Origin: an uncultured Clostridia bacterium
Lineage (GTDB): Bacteria; Bacillota; Clostridia; UBA1212; UBA1255
Assembly (NCBI GenBank): GCA_904420095.1
Contig: CAJFUB010000026.1
Location: forward strand, 22,151-86,150
Direction of reading: 5' to 3'
DNA: 64,000 nucleotides
Shown here: piece by piece, positions 26,175 to 35,579 of the stretch
How the letters are laid out: every line of letters begins with the position of its first letter
Numbering within the stretch: position 1 is the stretch's first letter
Translations under genes and position numbers: made by a program
The notes under the pieces: generated by a model
What the model was told of the DNA's origin: nothing
The model's input: only the letters and a program-made list of their open reading frames with translations
Database searches by the model: none

Positions 26175-27263
26175 ATGGCACAGGAAGCAGGGCGCGCGCC
26201 CTTTATAACCCTTATCATGCCGGTATACAATGCGGAAAAATATCTCCGCGCAGCGATCGACAGCGTGCTGGCTCAGACCTTTTCTGATTTCGAGCTGCTT
26301 TTGGTGGACGACTGCTCTCCCGACGGCAGCGGCGCCATCTGCGACGAATTTGCGCGGAACGCTCCGGAGAAAATCCGCGTGCTCCATCTGGAAAAAAACG
26401 GCGGTCCGAGCAACGCCAGAAACATGGCGCTGCAGCATGCGCGCGGCACCTATGTCTGCTTTATGGATTCGGATGATACGATCGATCCAGATCTGTTTGA
26501 AAGAGCCGCTGCCGCGGCAAAGGAATACGGTGTCAGCGCCGTCATTTACGGGATGGTGGAGGAATATTATGATCAGAAGGGCAAGCTGAAATATACAAAA
26601 TGCATTGCTCCTGAGCAAAACAGGCTTCTTTCCGACCAAACGGAGCTTCGGAAAGAAATCATCCATCTTGAAGAACGAACGCTGTACGGCTATGCCTCCA
26701 ATAAACTGTACGACCTTGCCAGAATCCGCCAGACGGGCCTGTGCTTTGAAAATTTAACGCTGAATGAAGATACCGTATTCAATATTCGATATTTTACGGA
26801 AGCGCCAAGTGCGTATCTTTTGGCAATGGCGCCGTATCATTACGGCAAGCGGCTTGAGAGCAGCGTGACCTCCAGGTTCGTTCCGGATTATTATGAGCTG
26901 CAGATGCTGCGCGTCCGGATGATCTATGAACAGTATCTTTCCTGGAATTTATGCACTGCGGAGGTTCGAAAAATTTTGGGTAATCTCTATATTCGATATA
27001 CTGTATCAGCGCTTCAGCGAAACTGTGATCCGCGCGCGGGAATGGATCACGCGGCGCGGAGGGCCTGGCTCCAAGCGCAGTTCTCCTCTGAGATGTATGC
27101 TGCGCTTTGTGCGGACTGGGCGCCGGAAAACAGGCTTTTGAGGGTGTTCGCGCCTTTGTTTCGGAAAAAACGCGTCGGACCTTCTCTGTTCTGCGGACGT
27201 GTGGTATACGTCGTCAAGAATAAAATGCCGATCGTATTTGCCCGCCTGAAGCAGAAGAATTAA
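26175..27263 (+). CDS. Family 2 glycosyltransferase
   Basis: A 362-aa GT2 closely patterned on the preceding gene: LIMPVYNAEKYLRAAIDSVL, LLLVDDCSPDGSGAICDE, then NNAR-type SNARNMALQHARG and the FMDSDDT metal site. The C-terminal half contains NKLYDLARI and NEDTVFN. It probably arose from the same family as its upstream neighbour by duplication. A strong aaggagaggaagg precedes the ATG 13 bp after the previous stop. Confidence 0.88.
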   Translation: MAQEAGRAPFITLIMPVYNAEKYLRAAIDSVLAQTFSDFELLLVDDCSPDGSGAICDEFARNAPEKIRVLHLEKNGGPSNARNMALQHARGTYVCFMDSDDTIDPDLFERAAAAAKEYGVSAVIYGMVEEYYDQKGKLKYTKCIAPEQNRLLSDQTELRKEIIHLEERTLYGYASNKLYDLARIRQTGLCFENLTLNEDTVFNIRYFTEAPSAYLLAMAPYHYGKRLESSVTSRFVPDYYELQMLRVRMIYEQYLSWNLCTAEVRKILGNLYIRYTVSALQRNCDPRAGMDHAARRAWLQAQFSSEMYAALCADWAPENRLLRVFAPLFRKKRVGPSLFCGRVVYVVKNKMPIVFARLKQKN

Positions 27264-27294
27264 CGGATCAAACAAGAAAGGATTTACATTAAAG

Positions 27295-28434
27295 ATGCTG
27301 AATATCTTGATTGTCGGAATGATGGATGTAAAAGGCGGAATCGAGCAGCTCGTCATCCAGATCTTCCGCCGCCTGGACAAGAGCAGGATCCACTGTGATT
27401 TTTTATGTTACTGCCGTGAGTGCGCCTATGAGGAAGAGCTTCTGGCCGCAGGCAGCAGCGTCTATCATGTCACGCGGCGCGGCGAAAATCCGCTCCGGTG
27501 CAGGCGGGAGCTGAAGGCGTTTTTTCGAGCGCACAGCGAATATGATTACATCTGGATTCATACAAGCTCGGCCAGCAATTGCATGGGCCACATCTATGCC
27601 AGAAAGTATACAAAAGCAAAAATCATCAGTCACAGCCACGGAACGCATTTTGACAGCCGGCGCGGACTGATTCATGCGCTGCATGTTTTCCTGCATCGGA
27701 GTCACCGAAAGCGCTTTCTGGCGTGTACGGACTTTTGCTTCGCCTGCTCTCGGGCCGCGGGCGAATGGCTGTTCGGCGCGGACTGCCCCGTAACGATTGT
27801 GAGAAACGGGGTGGATACGCAGCGCTTCCGCTTTGATTCGGCGGAGCGAGCCCGTGTCAGAGAGGCGTTTTCTCTTGGAGCTCAGAAAGTAATCGGGCAC
27901 GCGGGCCGTTTCTGCACTGCGAAAAACCATGCCTTTTTATTGGAAATTTTTGCGGCAGTGATTCGGAAATCGGACGAGTACCGTCTCTTTCTGGCAGGCG
28001 AGGGGGAACTGCTTCAGACGGCTAAGCAGAAGGCTGCGGAATTGGGCATCGCGGACAAAGTGATTTTTGCGGGATACCGGGATGATCTGCATTGCATTTT
28101 CCAGGCGTTTGATGTATTATTGTTACCTTCTTTATACGAAGGCTTTCCCATTGTCGCAGTGGAAGCGCAGGCATGCGGCCTGCCGTGTCTGCTTGCGGAT
28201 ACGATTACGAGGGAGGTTTCCGTAACGGATCTCGTAGCTTATCGGAGCCTTACAGAGCCTGCGGAACGCTGGGCAGAAGAGGTCTGCGCCCTTGCGGAGG
28301 GACATACAAATAATGACAGGGCCCATTACTGCAATATCATAGCGGAAAACGGTTATGATATCAATGAAACGGTGAGAGAAGTGGAACGCTTCTTGCTTTC
28401 ACACCAGAGATCGGGCTTGGGAGGAGAATCATGA
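27295..28434 (+). CDS. Family 4 glycosyltransferase (GT-B)
   Basis: A 379-aa GT-B enzyme of the EpsF-like group. The N-terminal domain has MMDVKGGIEQLVIQIFRRLD. The donor-binding C-terminal domain shows VRNGVDTQRF, GHAGRFCTAKNH, FLAGEGELL and the E-x7-E motif in LPSLYEGFPIVAVEAQACGLP, diagnostic for retaining GT4 enzymes. Its last codons overlap the polymerase start by 4 bp. Confidence 0.9.
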   Translation: MLNILIVGMMDVKGGIEQLVIQIFRRLDKSRIHCDFLCYCRECAYEEELLAAGSSVYHVTRRGENPLRCRRELKAFFRAHSEYDYIWIHTSSASNCMGHIYARKYTKAKIISHSHGTHFDSRRGLIHALHVFLHRSHRKRFLACTDFCFACSRAAGEWLFGADCPVTIVRNGVDTQRFRFDSAERARVREAFSLGAQKVIGHAGRFCTAKNHAFLLEIFAAVIRKSDEYRLFLAGEGELLQTAKQKAAELGIADKVIFAGYRDDLHCIFQAFDVLLLPSLYEGFPIVAVEAQACGLPCLLADTITREVSVTDLVAYRSLTEPAERWAEEVCALAEGHTNNDRAHYCNIIAENGYDINETVREVERFLLSHQRSGLGGES

Positions 28435-29864
28435 AAGAGAACAATAAGATCCGAGGGATTTTCGAAGGCTTTACGTCCGGATTCCTGTTTAAAATCGTAT
28501 ATCTGGCATTAGTTCTGATTTCTTTTAACACGTTTGCGCTGGACGTACCGTATCTGAAAACCGTTTTTGTCGCGCTTTCCGTCGCGCTGGGCGGAATCGT
28601 TCTGGTTTACCGTCTGATCCATTTTAAGCGTTTTATTAAAATGAAATACATATGGATTCTTGTCGCCTTTCTGGCCAGCTATCTGCTTTCGCTGCTCTTG
28701 AATCTGCGGTACGGTTTTCTGGAGCCGATTCAGGCGATGGTGTGGATGACGTTTCAGTATTTCATTTTATTTCTGAAGGATCCGGCGCGTCCGTGCGAGA
28801 AGTCCCAGAGGGAATTCCGTGTCCTTTCGTGGATTTTCTGCGTCTATCAGTTCTGCTGCTCCGCCGCCAGCCTGGTTCTGCTGTTTTTGAATTATACGGA
28901 ACTCAATTTCGAACGGCAGCCTATCAAACTGGCGGGACTTGTATGGGGCCGTCTCTGGGGCGTATATACGGATCCGAATTATGCGGCTGTGCTTGCGGTC
29001 GCTGCCGCTTTTTTGGGGATTTATCTGGTAAAATGCCATAAAAGTGTATTTTTAAAGATTTTCTGTGGAATCAACGTGGTGCTTCAGCTGCTGTACGTTG
29101 CCTTTTCCGATTCCCGCACCGGTCTTGTCTGCCTCGCAGTGGCAGGCGCGTGCTACGCGTATCTCCGCCTGGTGAAGCTGCCGAAGCTCGACCGGAAAAG
29201 ACTTGTTCGTCAGACAGTATCCTGCATCACGGCGCTTTGCATTCTGTGCGTGCTGCTGATCGTTCCGAAGGGCATCACATATACGTATAATAAAGTGATC
29301 GAGCTCACTTCTTCCGATATTACGGAGCCCGGAGAAACGCCGCAGACACCGCAGGAGCCGCCGGAGCCTACAATCGGGCGCGAACAGGATATCGAGAGCG
29401 ACGTCAGCAATCGGAGATTTGACCTCTGGAAAAGCGGCCTTGAAATTTACCGTCTGAAGCCGATTTTTGGTGTTTCTATTTTCAATGCAGTGGCATTTGC
29501 TCAGGAGCAGCTTCCGACTACCTATCTGATCAATAATGACGCGGGAATTTTTGACAGCCTGCATAACGCGTTCCTGAACGTGCTCATGGGACAGGGAATC
29601 GTAGGATTTGTCATTTTTATGATTTTCATCGTATTATGCGTCGTTCTGATCTTAAAGGGATATTTGAAAACGAAGAAGGAGGAGTACTGCCGGACAAACG
29701 TCAGAAATGCGATCCTGATCGCAGTTCTGGCCGCTCTTGGCGCGTCGATGATGTTTGTAGGCGATATCGTGTATCTAAACTCAGGTGCATCCTTTTTGTT
29801 CTGGAATATTCTGGGCTGCCTTGTATTTTATTATTCTGGAGAGGAGCAGGACGCGCTTGCCTGA
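28431..29864 (+). CDS. wzy: O-antigen/EPS polymerase-like membrane protein (Wzy)
   Basis: A 477-aa polytopic protein with about 11 hydrophobic segments and a large external loop (about residues 270-345) containing a Pro/Thr-rich stretch and the DLWKSGLEIYRLKPIFGVSI segment typical of the Wzy_C/O-antigen ligase superfamily. GVYTDPNYAA and FSDSRTGL are further family motifs. It should polymerise lipid-linked repeat units on the outer membrane face. It overlaps both neighbours (4 bp upstream, 8 bp downstream). Confidence 0.85.
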   Translation: MKENNKIRGIFEGFTSGFLFKIVYLALVLISFNTFALDVPYLKTVFVALSVALGGIVLVYRLIHFKRFIKMKYIWILVAFLASYLLSLLLNLRYGFLEPIQAMVWMTFQYFILFLKDPARPCEKSQREFRVLSWIFCVYQFCCSAASLVLLFLNYTELNFERQPIKLAGLVWGRLWGVYTDPNYAAVLAVAAAFLGIYLVKCHKSVFLKIFCGINVVLQLLYVAFSDSRTGLVCLAVAGACYAYLRLVKLPKLDRKRLVRQTVSCITALCILCVLLIVPKGITYTYNKVIELTSSDITEPGETPQTPQEPPEPTIGREQDIESDVSNRRFDLWKSGLEIYRLKPIFGVSIFNAVAFAQEQLPTTYLINNDAGIFDSLHNAFLNVLMGQGIVGFVIFMIFIVLCVVLILKGYLKTKKEEYCRTNVRNAILIAVLAALGASMMFVGDIVYLNSGASFLFWNILGCLVFYYSGEEQDALA

Positions 29865-30849
29865 GGTCAGTATCATCATTCCCGTATACAACGTAATAAA
29901 GTATTTCGAAAAGTGCATGGAATCCGTGCTTTCTCAGAAAATGCAGGATTTCGAGGTGATTTTGATCGACGACGGCAGCACCGACGGAAGCGGCGCGCTC
30001 TGCGACCGTTATGCGGCGGAGGATAAACGGGTTTTGACGGTGCACCAAAGCAACGCGGGGCCGGCCGCCGCACGGAATGCCGGGATCGCACATGCTGCTG
30101 GAAATTATGTGTGCTTTGTCGACAGCGATGATCGTGTGCCGGAGGATTGTCTTGAAAAAAGCCTGGCGGCCGCAAAACGCCATCAGGCGGATCTTGTGAT
30201 TTTCGATTATGATTTTGTTGACGAAACGGGAGAAGCACTGTTCCGATACCACGCCGGGCTGGAGCCGGACCGCCTGCTGACGCTGAAAACGACGCCGGAG
30301 CTCATAAATGTTTCTCCGTCTCCCTGCAACAAGCTGTACCGGAAAGCGCTTTTCGAACGCAGGGAGATTTGTTTCCCGGAGGGCCGCCTTTATGAGGATC
30401 TGGCCACAATGCCCAAGCTGTTTTTCGACGCTTCGGCGGTATACCTGCCGGAAACCCTGTATTATTATGTAAATCATCAGGACTCTATTATGCGGATGGC
30501 TTTTCCGGATCCCGAGCGGCGCTACCGGGACCGGGTTTTTGCGGTGGACAGCGTCAGAGCGTATTACGCCGAAAAAGGCTTGGCCGACGCGTTCAGGGAA
30601 AATCTGGAATTCCTTGCAATTTACCATATCTATTTTATGCTTTCAATTGAAACGCTCGCGGAGGATCCTGGGAGCGCATATTTGAAAAAATACCGTGAAT
30701 ATATTCGCCGCGAATATCCCGCTTACAAAAAAAATCCATGGATTCCGATCCTTTTTACGAAACGGGAACGCATTAAATTCCGGCTCCTGAATGGGAGACA
30801 TTATCGGCTGATTGTTTTTTTGGGTAAAATAAAGGGGGCATTGCGTTGA
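29857..30849 (+). CDS. Family 2 glycosyltransferase, TTG start
   Basis: A 330-aa GT2: VSIIIPVYNVIKYFEKCMESVLSQ... pattern, ILIDDGSTDGSGALCD and FVDSDDRVP metal site, then NKLYRKALF and YEDLATMP. The frame opens 24 codons earlier inside wzy, but that extension encodes wzy-overlapping sequence; the TTG is chosen because gaggagcagg lies 6 bp upstream and the GT2 fold begins two residues later. Confidence 0.85.
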   Translation: MPEVSIIIPVYNVIKYFEKCMESVLSQKMQDFEVILIDDGSTDGSGALCDRYAAEDKRVLTVHQSNAGPAAARNAGIAHAAGNYVCFVDSDDRVPEDCLEKSLAAAKRHQADLVIFDYDFVDETGEALFRYHAGLEPDRLLTLKTTPELINVSPSPCNKLYRKALFERREICFPEGRLYEDLATMPKLFFDASAVYLPETLYYYVNHQDSIMRMAFPDPERRYRDRVFAVDSVRAYYAEKGLADAFRENLEFLAIYHIYFMLSIETLAEDPGSAYLKKYREYIRREYPAYKKNPWIPILFTKRERIKFRLLNGRHYRLIVFLGKIKGALR

Positions 30850-31850
30850 TTCTGACTGTGGTTGTTCCGGCGTATAACGTAGAACGATTCTTGGAGAAAA
30901 CACTTTCTTCGTTTGTTTTCGACAAAATTTCCGGCAGAGTGGAGATTATAACGGTCGACGACGGATCGAGCGACCGGACTGCGGAAATCGCACGTTCTTA
31001 CGAGGAAAAATATCCCGGCGTATTCCGGACCATTTCAAAAGAAAACGGCGGACACGGCTCTACCATCAACCGCGGCGCGGAGGCTGCGCGCGGAAAATAT
31101 TTTAAAGTCGTGGATGGAGACGACTGGGTGGATTCGGAGGCCTTCGAAAAGCTGACGGATTTTCTTGAAGCGTCCGATGCCGACTGCGTCGTTTCAAATT
31201 ACTGTGAGGTAAACGATGCAACGGGAGAAATGACGCCAGTTGAATACAACAGATTTTTCCCGGAACGGCGGGACATGCAGTTTTCGGAGCTCGCGGGCAG
31301 CGTTTCTCTTGCGCTGCACAGCATGACGCTGCGAACGGAAATTCTGAAGAATAACCCGAGACGGCTGGATGAGCATTGCTTTTACGTTGATGTGGAATAT
31401 ATTCTGTTTCAGGTTCCGTATCTCCGCAGTGTGGCGTTCTGTGATGCAAACGTTTATCGCTACCGAATTGCGCAGCAGGCGCAGAGCGTAAGCCTGCAGG
31501 GGTTTCGGAAGCATGCTGACGAGCATGCCTTTGTTTCTCTGCGGCTGGCGGAATTCGCCCGGGAATATGAATGCTCCGAAGAGGCGGAACGTGTGAAATC
31601 CGCTTATATTACTGAAAGAACGGCGCAGATGGCCGTGAGTCAGGCCATGATTTTTCAAAGCTTTCCGCACGGCGACAGGAAGGTTCTGGAAAAGTTCAAA
31701 AAATATGATTCGGATTTGAAAAGGACCAATGAAGCCGTTTATCTCCGCTCTTCCGCGCTGAGCCCTACGCTTCGGCTCCTGAGGAAATTCCATTTTCGAT
31801 TTTACCGTCCGATTCTCTGGGCGAGAGGGAAGGTCCTCCGGAAATCATGA
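30846..31850 (+). CDS. Family 2 glycosyltransferase, TTG start
   Basis: A 334-aa GT2 of a different subgroup from the other three here: TVVVPAYNVERFLEKTL, TVDDGSSDRTAEIA, KENGGHGSTINRG, and the FKVVDGDDWVD metal site. The TTG overlaps the previous stop (TTGA) and is preceded by aaaggggg. The N-terminal domain closely resembles the GT2 of the capsule operon at 59.2 kb (shared GGxGS, GKYFK, DGDDW, ASDxD blocks), so the two loci share this enzyme type. It overlaps wzx by 4 bp. Confidence 0.87.
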   Translation: MILTVVVPAYNVERFLEKTLSSFVFDKISGRVEIITVDDGSSDRTAEIARSYEEKYPGVFRTISKENGGHGSTINRGAEAARGKYFKVVDGDDWVDSEAFEKLTDFLEASDADCVVSNYCEVNDATGEMTPVEYNRFFPERRDMQFSELAGSVSLALHSMTLRTEILKNNPRRLDEHCFYVDVEYILFQVPYLRSVAFCDANVYRYRIAQQAQSVSLQGFRKHADEHAFVSLRLAEFAREYECSEEAERVKSAYITERTAQMAVSQAMIFQSFPHGDRKVLEKFKKYDSDLKRTNEAVYLRSSALSPTLRLLRKFHFRFYRPILWARGKVLRKS

Positions 31851-33304
31851 AAATCCGTTCCGTTAAGTTCAATGTGATCATGAATTTTATCTATACGGTT
31901 TCTTCGATCATTTTTCCGATGATTACGTTTCCGTATGTGACGCGGGTGCTTCTTGTCGAGGGAAACGGGAAGGTTGCCGCCGCAACTTCCGTGATCACGT
32001 ATTTGACGATGATCGCTTCCCTTGGCATTCCGACCTACGGGATCCGGGCGTGCGCAAAGGTCCGGGAGGATGATCGTAAGCTTTCGAAAACTGTGCAGGA
32101 GCTCCTGCTGATCAATACGGTGACTACGGTGATCACCTACGCCGTGTTCCTGCTGCTGCTTTTTACAGTGCCGCAGTTTCAGGAAGAACAGTCCTTGTAT
32201 GCGGTTATGAGTATAAATATGCTCCTGAATGTAGTCGGCGTAAGCTGGCTCTACAGCGCGCTGGAGCAATACGCATATATAACCGTGCGCTCGCTTGTTT
32301 TTAAAATTCTTTCCATCATTTTGATGTTTCTTTTTGTCAAGGAGCCGGCGGATTATGTCGTTTACGGCGGGATTACTGTGTTTGCCACGAGCGCATCCAA
32401 CATATTGAACTTTATCAATATCAGAAAATTCGTATCTTTGAAGCCGATGCGCGGCGAGTACGATTTCCGCCAGCATTGGAAGCCGATCATGATTTTTTTT
32501 GCGTCTTCTGCAGCAACGAGCGTCTATACGAACCTGGACACGATTCTCCTGAAATTTATCCAGAACGATACGGAGGTTGGCTATTACAACGCAGGGATCA
32601 AAATTAAAACGATTTTAATTACGCTTGTGACGTCAATCGGCACGGTGCTGCTTCCGCGCCTTTCTCACTATGTTCAGAAAAAAAACATGGAGGAATTTCG
32701 CAAAATCATACTCATAACGGTTCACTTCGTAATCATTTTTGCAAGTGCAATCACCGTTTATTTTATGATTTATGCGCGCGAGTCCATTCTGTTTTTATCC
32801 GGGGAGGCGTATGAAAAAGCAGCGCTGCCCATGTTTTTATTGATGCCTACGGTTCTTTTTGTAGGATTATCAAATATTACGGGAATCCAGATCCTGACGC
32901 CGATGGGACAGGAAAAGAAGGTTCTTGTCTCTATCGTCTGGGGCGCCGCAGCGGACATCCTGCTGAATGTTTCGCTTTGTCCGTTTTTTGGAGCTGCGGG
33001 GACGGCCTTTGCGGGGCTGGCGGCAGAGCTTACGGTGCTTCTTGTTCAATGCTGGTATTTGAGGGAGAAGATCCGGGCGCGTATCCGGGAATTCAACATC
33101 GGAAAGATTCTGCTTTCCCTGCTGCTTGCTTCCGCCGTGGGTATATTTATAAAAATTTTCTTGCCTTTTTCGCCATTCCCTGTCCTTTGCTGCTCGGCAG
33201 TAGCTTTCTTCGGGAGCTATGCGGGGATGCTGATACTCCTTAAGGAACCTTTTGTTAGGGGACTCCTGAAAAGCGTGGTGGCTAGATTCCTAGACGAAAA
33301 ATAA
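31847..33304 (+). CDS. wzx: Polysaccharide flippase Wzx (MATE/PST family), copy 1
   Basis: A 485-aa integral membrane protein with about 14 hydrophobic segments and the family N-terminus (SVKFNVIMNFIYTVSSIIFPMITFP). It should flip undecaprenyl-linked repeat units across the membrane. It is the last gene of the operon that starts with glf, coupled by an ATGA overlap to the GT2 before it. The operon thus has glf, five glycosyltransferases, a polymerase and a flippase, but no priming transferase or chain-length regulator in view. Confidence 0.88.
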   Translation: MKIRSVKFNVIMNFIYTVSSIIFPMITFPYVTRVLLVEGNGKVAAATSVITYLTMIASLGIPTYGIRACAKVREDDRKLSKTVQELLLINTVTTVITYAVFLLLLFTVPQFQEEQSLYAVMSINMLLNVVGVSWLYSALEQYAYITVRSLVFKILSIILMFLFVKEPADYVVYGGITVFATSASNILNFINIRKFVSLKPMRGEYDFRQHWKPIMIFFASSAATSVYTNLDTILLKFIQNDTEVGYYNAGIKIKTILITLVTSIGTVLLPRLSHYVQKKNMEEFRKIILITVHFVIIFASAITVYFMIYARESILFLSGEAYEKAALPMFLLMPTVLFVGLSNITGIQILTPMGQEKKVLVSIVWGAAADILLNVSLCPFFGAAGTAFAGLAAELTVLLVQCWYLREKIRARIREFNIGKILLSLLLASAVGIFIKIFLPFSPFPVLCCSAVAFFGSYAGMLILLKEPFVRGLLKSVVARFLDEK

Positions 33305-33337
33305 AATATCTTATAGAGAAAGAGAGCTGTTTCAACC

Positions 33338-35038
33338 ATGGAAAACAACGAAAGACCATATCAGAGCGATATCGAAATTGCCAGGTCTGCGCCGATCCGG
33401 CCGATCTCCGAAATCGCACAGGCTGCGGGGATTCCGGAGGCTTGTCTGGAGCATTATGGAAAATATAAAGCGAAAATCGATTCGTTTTCTCTGCCGAAGC
33501 GTTCGGAGGCAGAAGGGGGAAAGCTTGTGCTGGTAACCGCCATTACGCCGACGCCTGCCGGAGAAGGAAAAACGACGACGACCATCGGACTGGCAGATGG
33601 ACTTCGCAAGCTTGGGAAGCGTTCCGTGGTTGCGCTCCGGGAACCGTCTCTGGGCCCTGTGTTCGGAATAAAAGGCGGAGCCGCGGGAGGCGGATATGCC
33701 CAGGTTATTCCCATGGAAGAGATCAACCTGCATTTTACGGGGGATTTTCATGCGATCGGCGCCGCAAATAATTTGCTTGCGGCAATGCTTGACAATCATA
33801 TTTATCAGGGAAACGCGCTGCGGATTGATCCGCGGAGGATTACGTGGAGACGCTGCGTCGATATGAATGACCGCCAGCTGCGGTATATTACGGATGGCTT
33901 GGGCGGCCGCGTCAACGGGGTGCCGCGGGAGGATGGCTTTGACATCACGGTAGCGTCTGAGGTGATGGCGGTGCTGTGTCTTTCTTCCTCTCTGCGCGAT
34001 CTGAAGGAGCGCCTCGGGAAAATGATCGTCGGCTATACCTATGATGGGGAGCCCGTGACGGCTTCCATGCTGAAGGCGGAGGGCGCGATGGCGGCGCTTC
34101 TGAAGGATGCGCTGAAGCCGAATCTGGTACAGACGCTGGAAGGAACGCCGGCGCTTGTCCACGGTGGTCCGTTCGCAAATATCGCGCACGGCTGCAACTC
34201 GTACATCGCGACGAAAACGGCGCTGGAGCTTGGCGAATATGCCGTCACGGAGGCAGGCTTCGGCGCGGATCTCGGCGCGGAAAAATTTTTGGATATTAAA
34301 TGCCGCTCCGCGGGGCTCTGTCCCTCTGCGGTCGTTATCGTTGCTACCGTACGCGCCTTGAAAATGCACGGAGGCGTTCCAAAGGACGCGCTCGATTCCG
34401 AGAATCTTCCTGCGCTTGCGCGCGGCATTCCGAATCTGCTGCGCCACGTTTCGAATATCAGAGAGGTATTCGGACTTCCCTGCGTTGTTGCGATAAATCG
34501 CTTTCTGCGGGACAGCGAAGCGGAGCTTGCGCTTGTCGAAACGCAATGCAAGGCAATGGGTGTGCGCGCCGTGGTTTCCGACGTATGGGCCAGCGGCGGA
34601 GACGGCGCAATGGATTTGGCACGCGAGGTCGTCCGGCTCTGCGAGGATCCGGTCGAGCGCGGCGCATTCCGATACTGTTACGAAGCCTCCGCGCCGCTTG
34701 ACGATAAGCTGAATGCAATCGTACGTAAAATTTACCACGGTAAAGGCTTTCAATATACGGCTGAAGCACAAAAGCAGAAAAAACAGCTTGAAGCGGCGGG
34801 CTTTGCGGATCTGCCGGTCTGCGTAGCGAAAACGCAGTACAGCTTTTCCGACGACGCCGCAAAGCTGGGCGCTCCGGAGGACTTTGAAATCACGGTGCGT
34901 TCTCTGCGGCTTTCTGCCGGCGCCGGATTTATCGTGGCGCTTACGGGATCGGTCATGACGATGCCGGGCCTTCCGAAGTCTCCTGCCGCCGAACGGATCG
35001 ATATCGACGAAAACGGAAACATCAGCGGATTATTTTAA
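33338..35038 (+). CDS. fhs: Formate-tetrahydrofolate ligase
   Basis: A 566-aa FTHFS, ATP-dependent synthesis of 10-formyl-THF from formate. Visible: the P-loop in [61 protein letters not shown], and [13 protein letters not shown]. Length fits the family (~556-560). It supplies one-carbon units for purines, such as the AICAR formyltransferase upstream, or takes part in Wood-Ljungdahl-type or glycine metabolism; no other acetogenesis genes are in the window. It is a single gene, with 33 bp to wzx and a promoter-bearing gap after it. Confidence 0.96.
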   Translation: MENNERPYQSDIEIARSAPIRPISEIAQAAGIPEACLEHYGKYKAKIDSFSLPKRSEAEGGKLVLVTAITPTPAGEGKTTTTIGLADGLRKLGKRSVVALREPSLGPVFGIKGGAAGGGYAQVIPMEEINLHFTGDFHAIGAANNLLAAMLDNHIYQGNALRIDPRRITWRRCVDMNDRQLRYITDGLGGRVNGVPREDGFDITVASEVMAVLCLSSSLRDLKERLGKMIVGYTYDGEPVTASMLKAEGAMAALLKDALKPNLVQTLEGTPALVHGGPFANIAHGCNSYIATKTALELGEYAVTEAGFGADLGAEKFLDIKCRSAGLCPSAVVIVATVRALKMHGGVPKDALDSENLPALARGIPNLLRHVSNIREVFGLPCVVAINRFLRDSEAELALVETQCKAMGVRAVVSDVWASGGDGAMDLAREVVRLCEDPVERGAFRYCYEASAPLDDKLNAIVRKIYHGKGFQYTAEAQKQKKQLEAAGFADLPVCVAKTQYSFSDDAAKLGAPEDFEITVRSLRLSAGAGFIVALTGSVMTMPGLPKSPAAERIDIDENGNISGLF

Positions 35039-35136
35039 ACGGCAGGGCAGAGGAAAGCGCGCTGCGGAGCCCGGAGCCGGGCGGCAAGGAACTCCTCTTT
35101 GCTTCCCGCTGAGGCAGAACAAAAACACAAAGCCGG

Positions 35137-35165
35137 TTGACGAAACGGAGCGTATGATTTATACT
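35137..35165 (+). promoter_or_regulatory. Strong sigma-A-type promoter for the thioredoxin-cdaA operon
   Basis: TTGACG and TATACT, 17 bp apart, end 42 bp upstream of the thioredoxin start codon. This is the best promoter match in the window along with the DUF308 one. Confidence 0.75.
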
Positions 35166-35207
35166 AAATCGGTGAGACTAATCATGAAATTTCCCGGGTG
35201 AGAATGG

Positions 35208-35579
35208 ATGGCTTCCGATAAAATCATACGTTTCAGCGACGAAAATTTTAATCCGTTTCTTCTGAAGAGCAGGGTTCCGGTGCTTGTCGATTTCTGGGCG
35301 CCGAGCTGCGGTCCCTGCAGAACGCTTGCGCCGATGCTTAAGCGGCTGGCCGAGGAATACGACGGACGGATTGCGTTCGGCGCGGTGAACGTAGAGGAAT
35401 GTCCAAGAACCGTAAAAGAATTCCGGATCTCGAGCGTTCCTACGCTGACGCTTCTGGTGGACGGAATTACAGAGCAGCGTCTGATCGGGCTTCGCCCGAT
35501 TGAAGAGCTGCGCAGTCTGCTCGGCAACTACGCAAGGAGGAATGACCGTGGAGAATCAGTTTCAAATCAAGACTCTTGA
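35208..35579 (+). CDS. Thioredoxin
   Basis: A 123-aa thioredoxin fold protein with the active site in VDFWAPSCGPCRTLAPML: the CGPC is intact, but the residue before it is Ser rather than the usual Trp. SVPTLTLL carries the cis-proline. There is no signal peptide, so it is cytoplasmic. It is longer than E. coli thioredoxin by a short charged tail, and its 3' end overlaps the next gene by 32 bp in a different frame. Confidence 0.9.
   Translation: MASDKIIRFSDENFNPFLLKSRVPVLVDFWAPSCGPCRTLAPMLKRLAEEYDGRIAFGAVNVEECPRTVKEFRISSVPTLTLLVDGITEQRLIGLRPIEELRSLLGNYARRNDRGESVSNQDS

Noticed and set aside
33332..34771. Long minus-strand open frame antisense to formate-THF ligase
   Set aside because: It is Arg/His-rich, lacks domains and a ribosome-binding site, and mirrors the codon pattern of the well-supported fhs gene.
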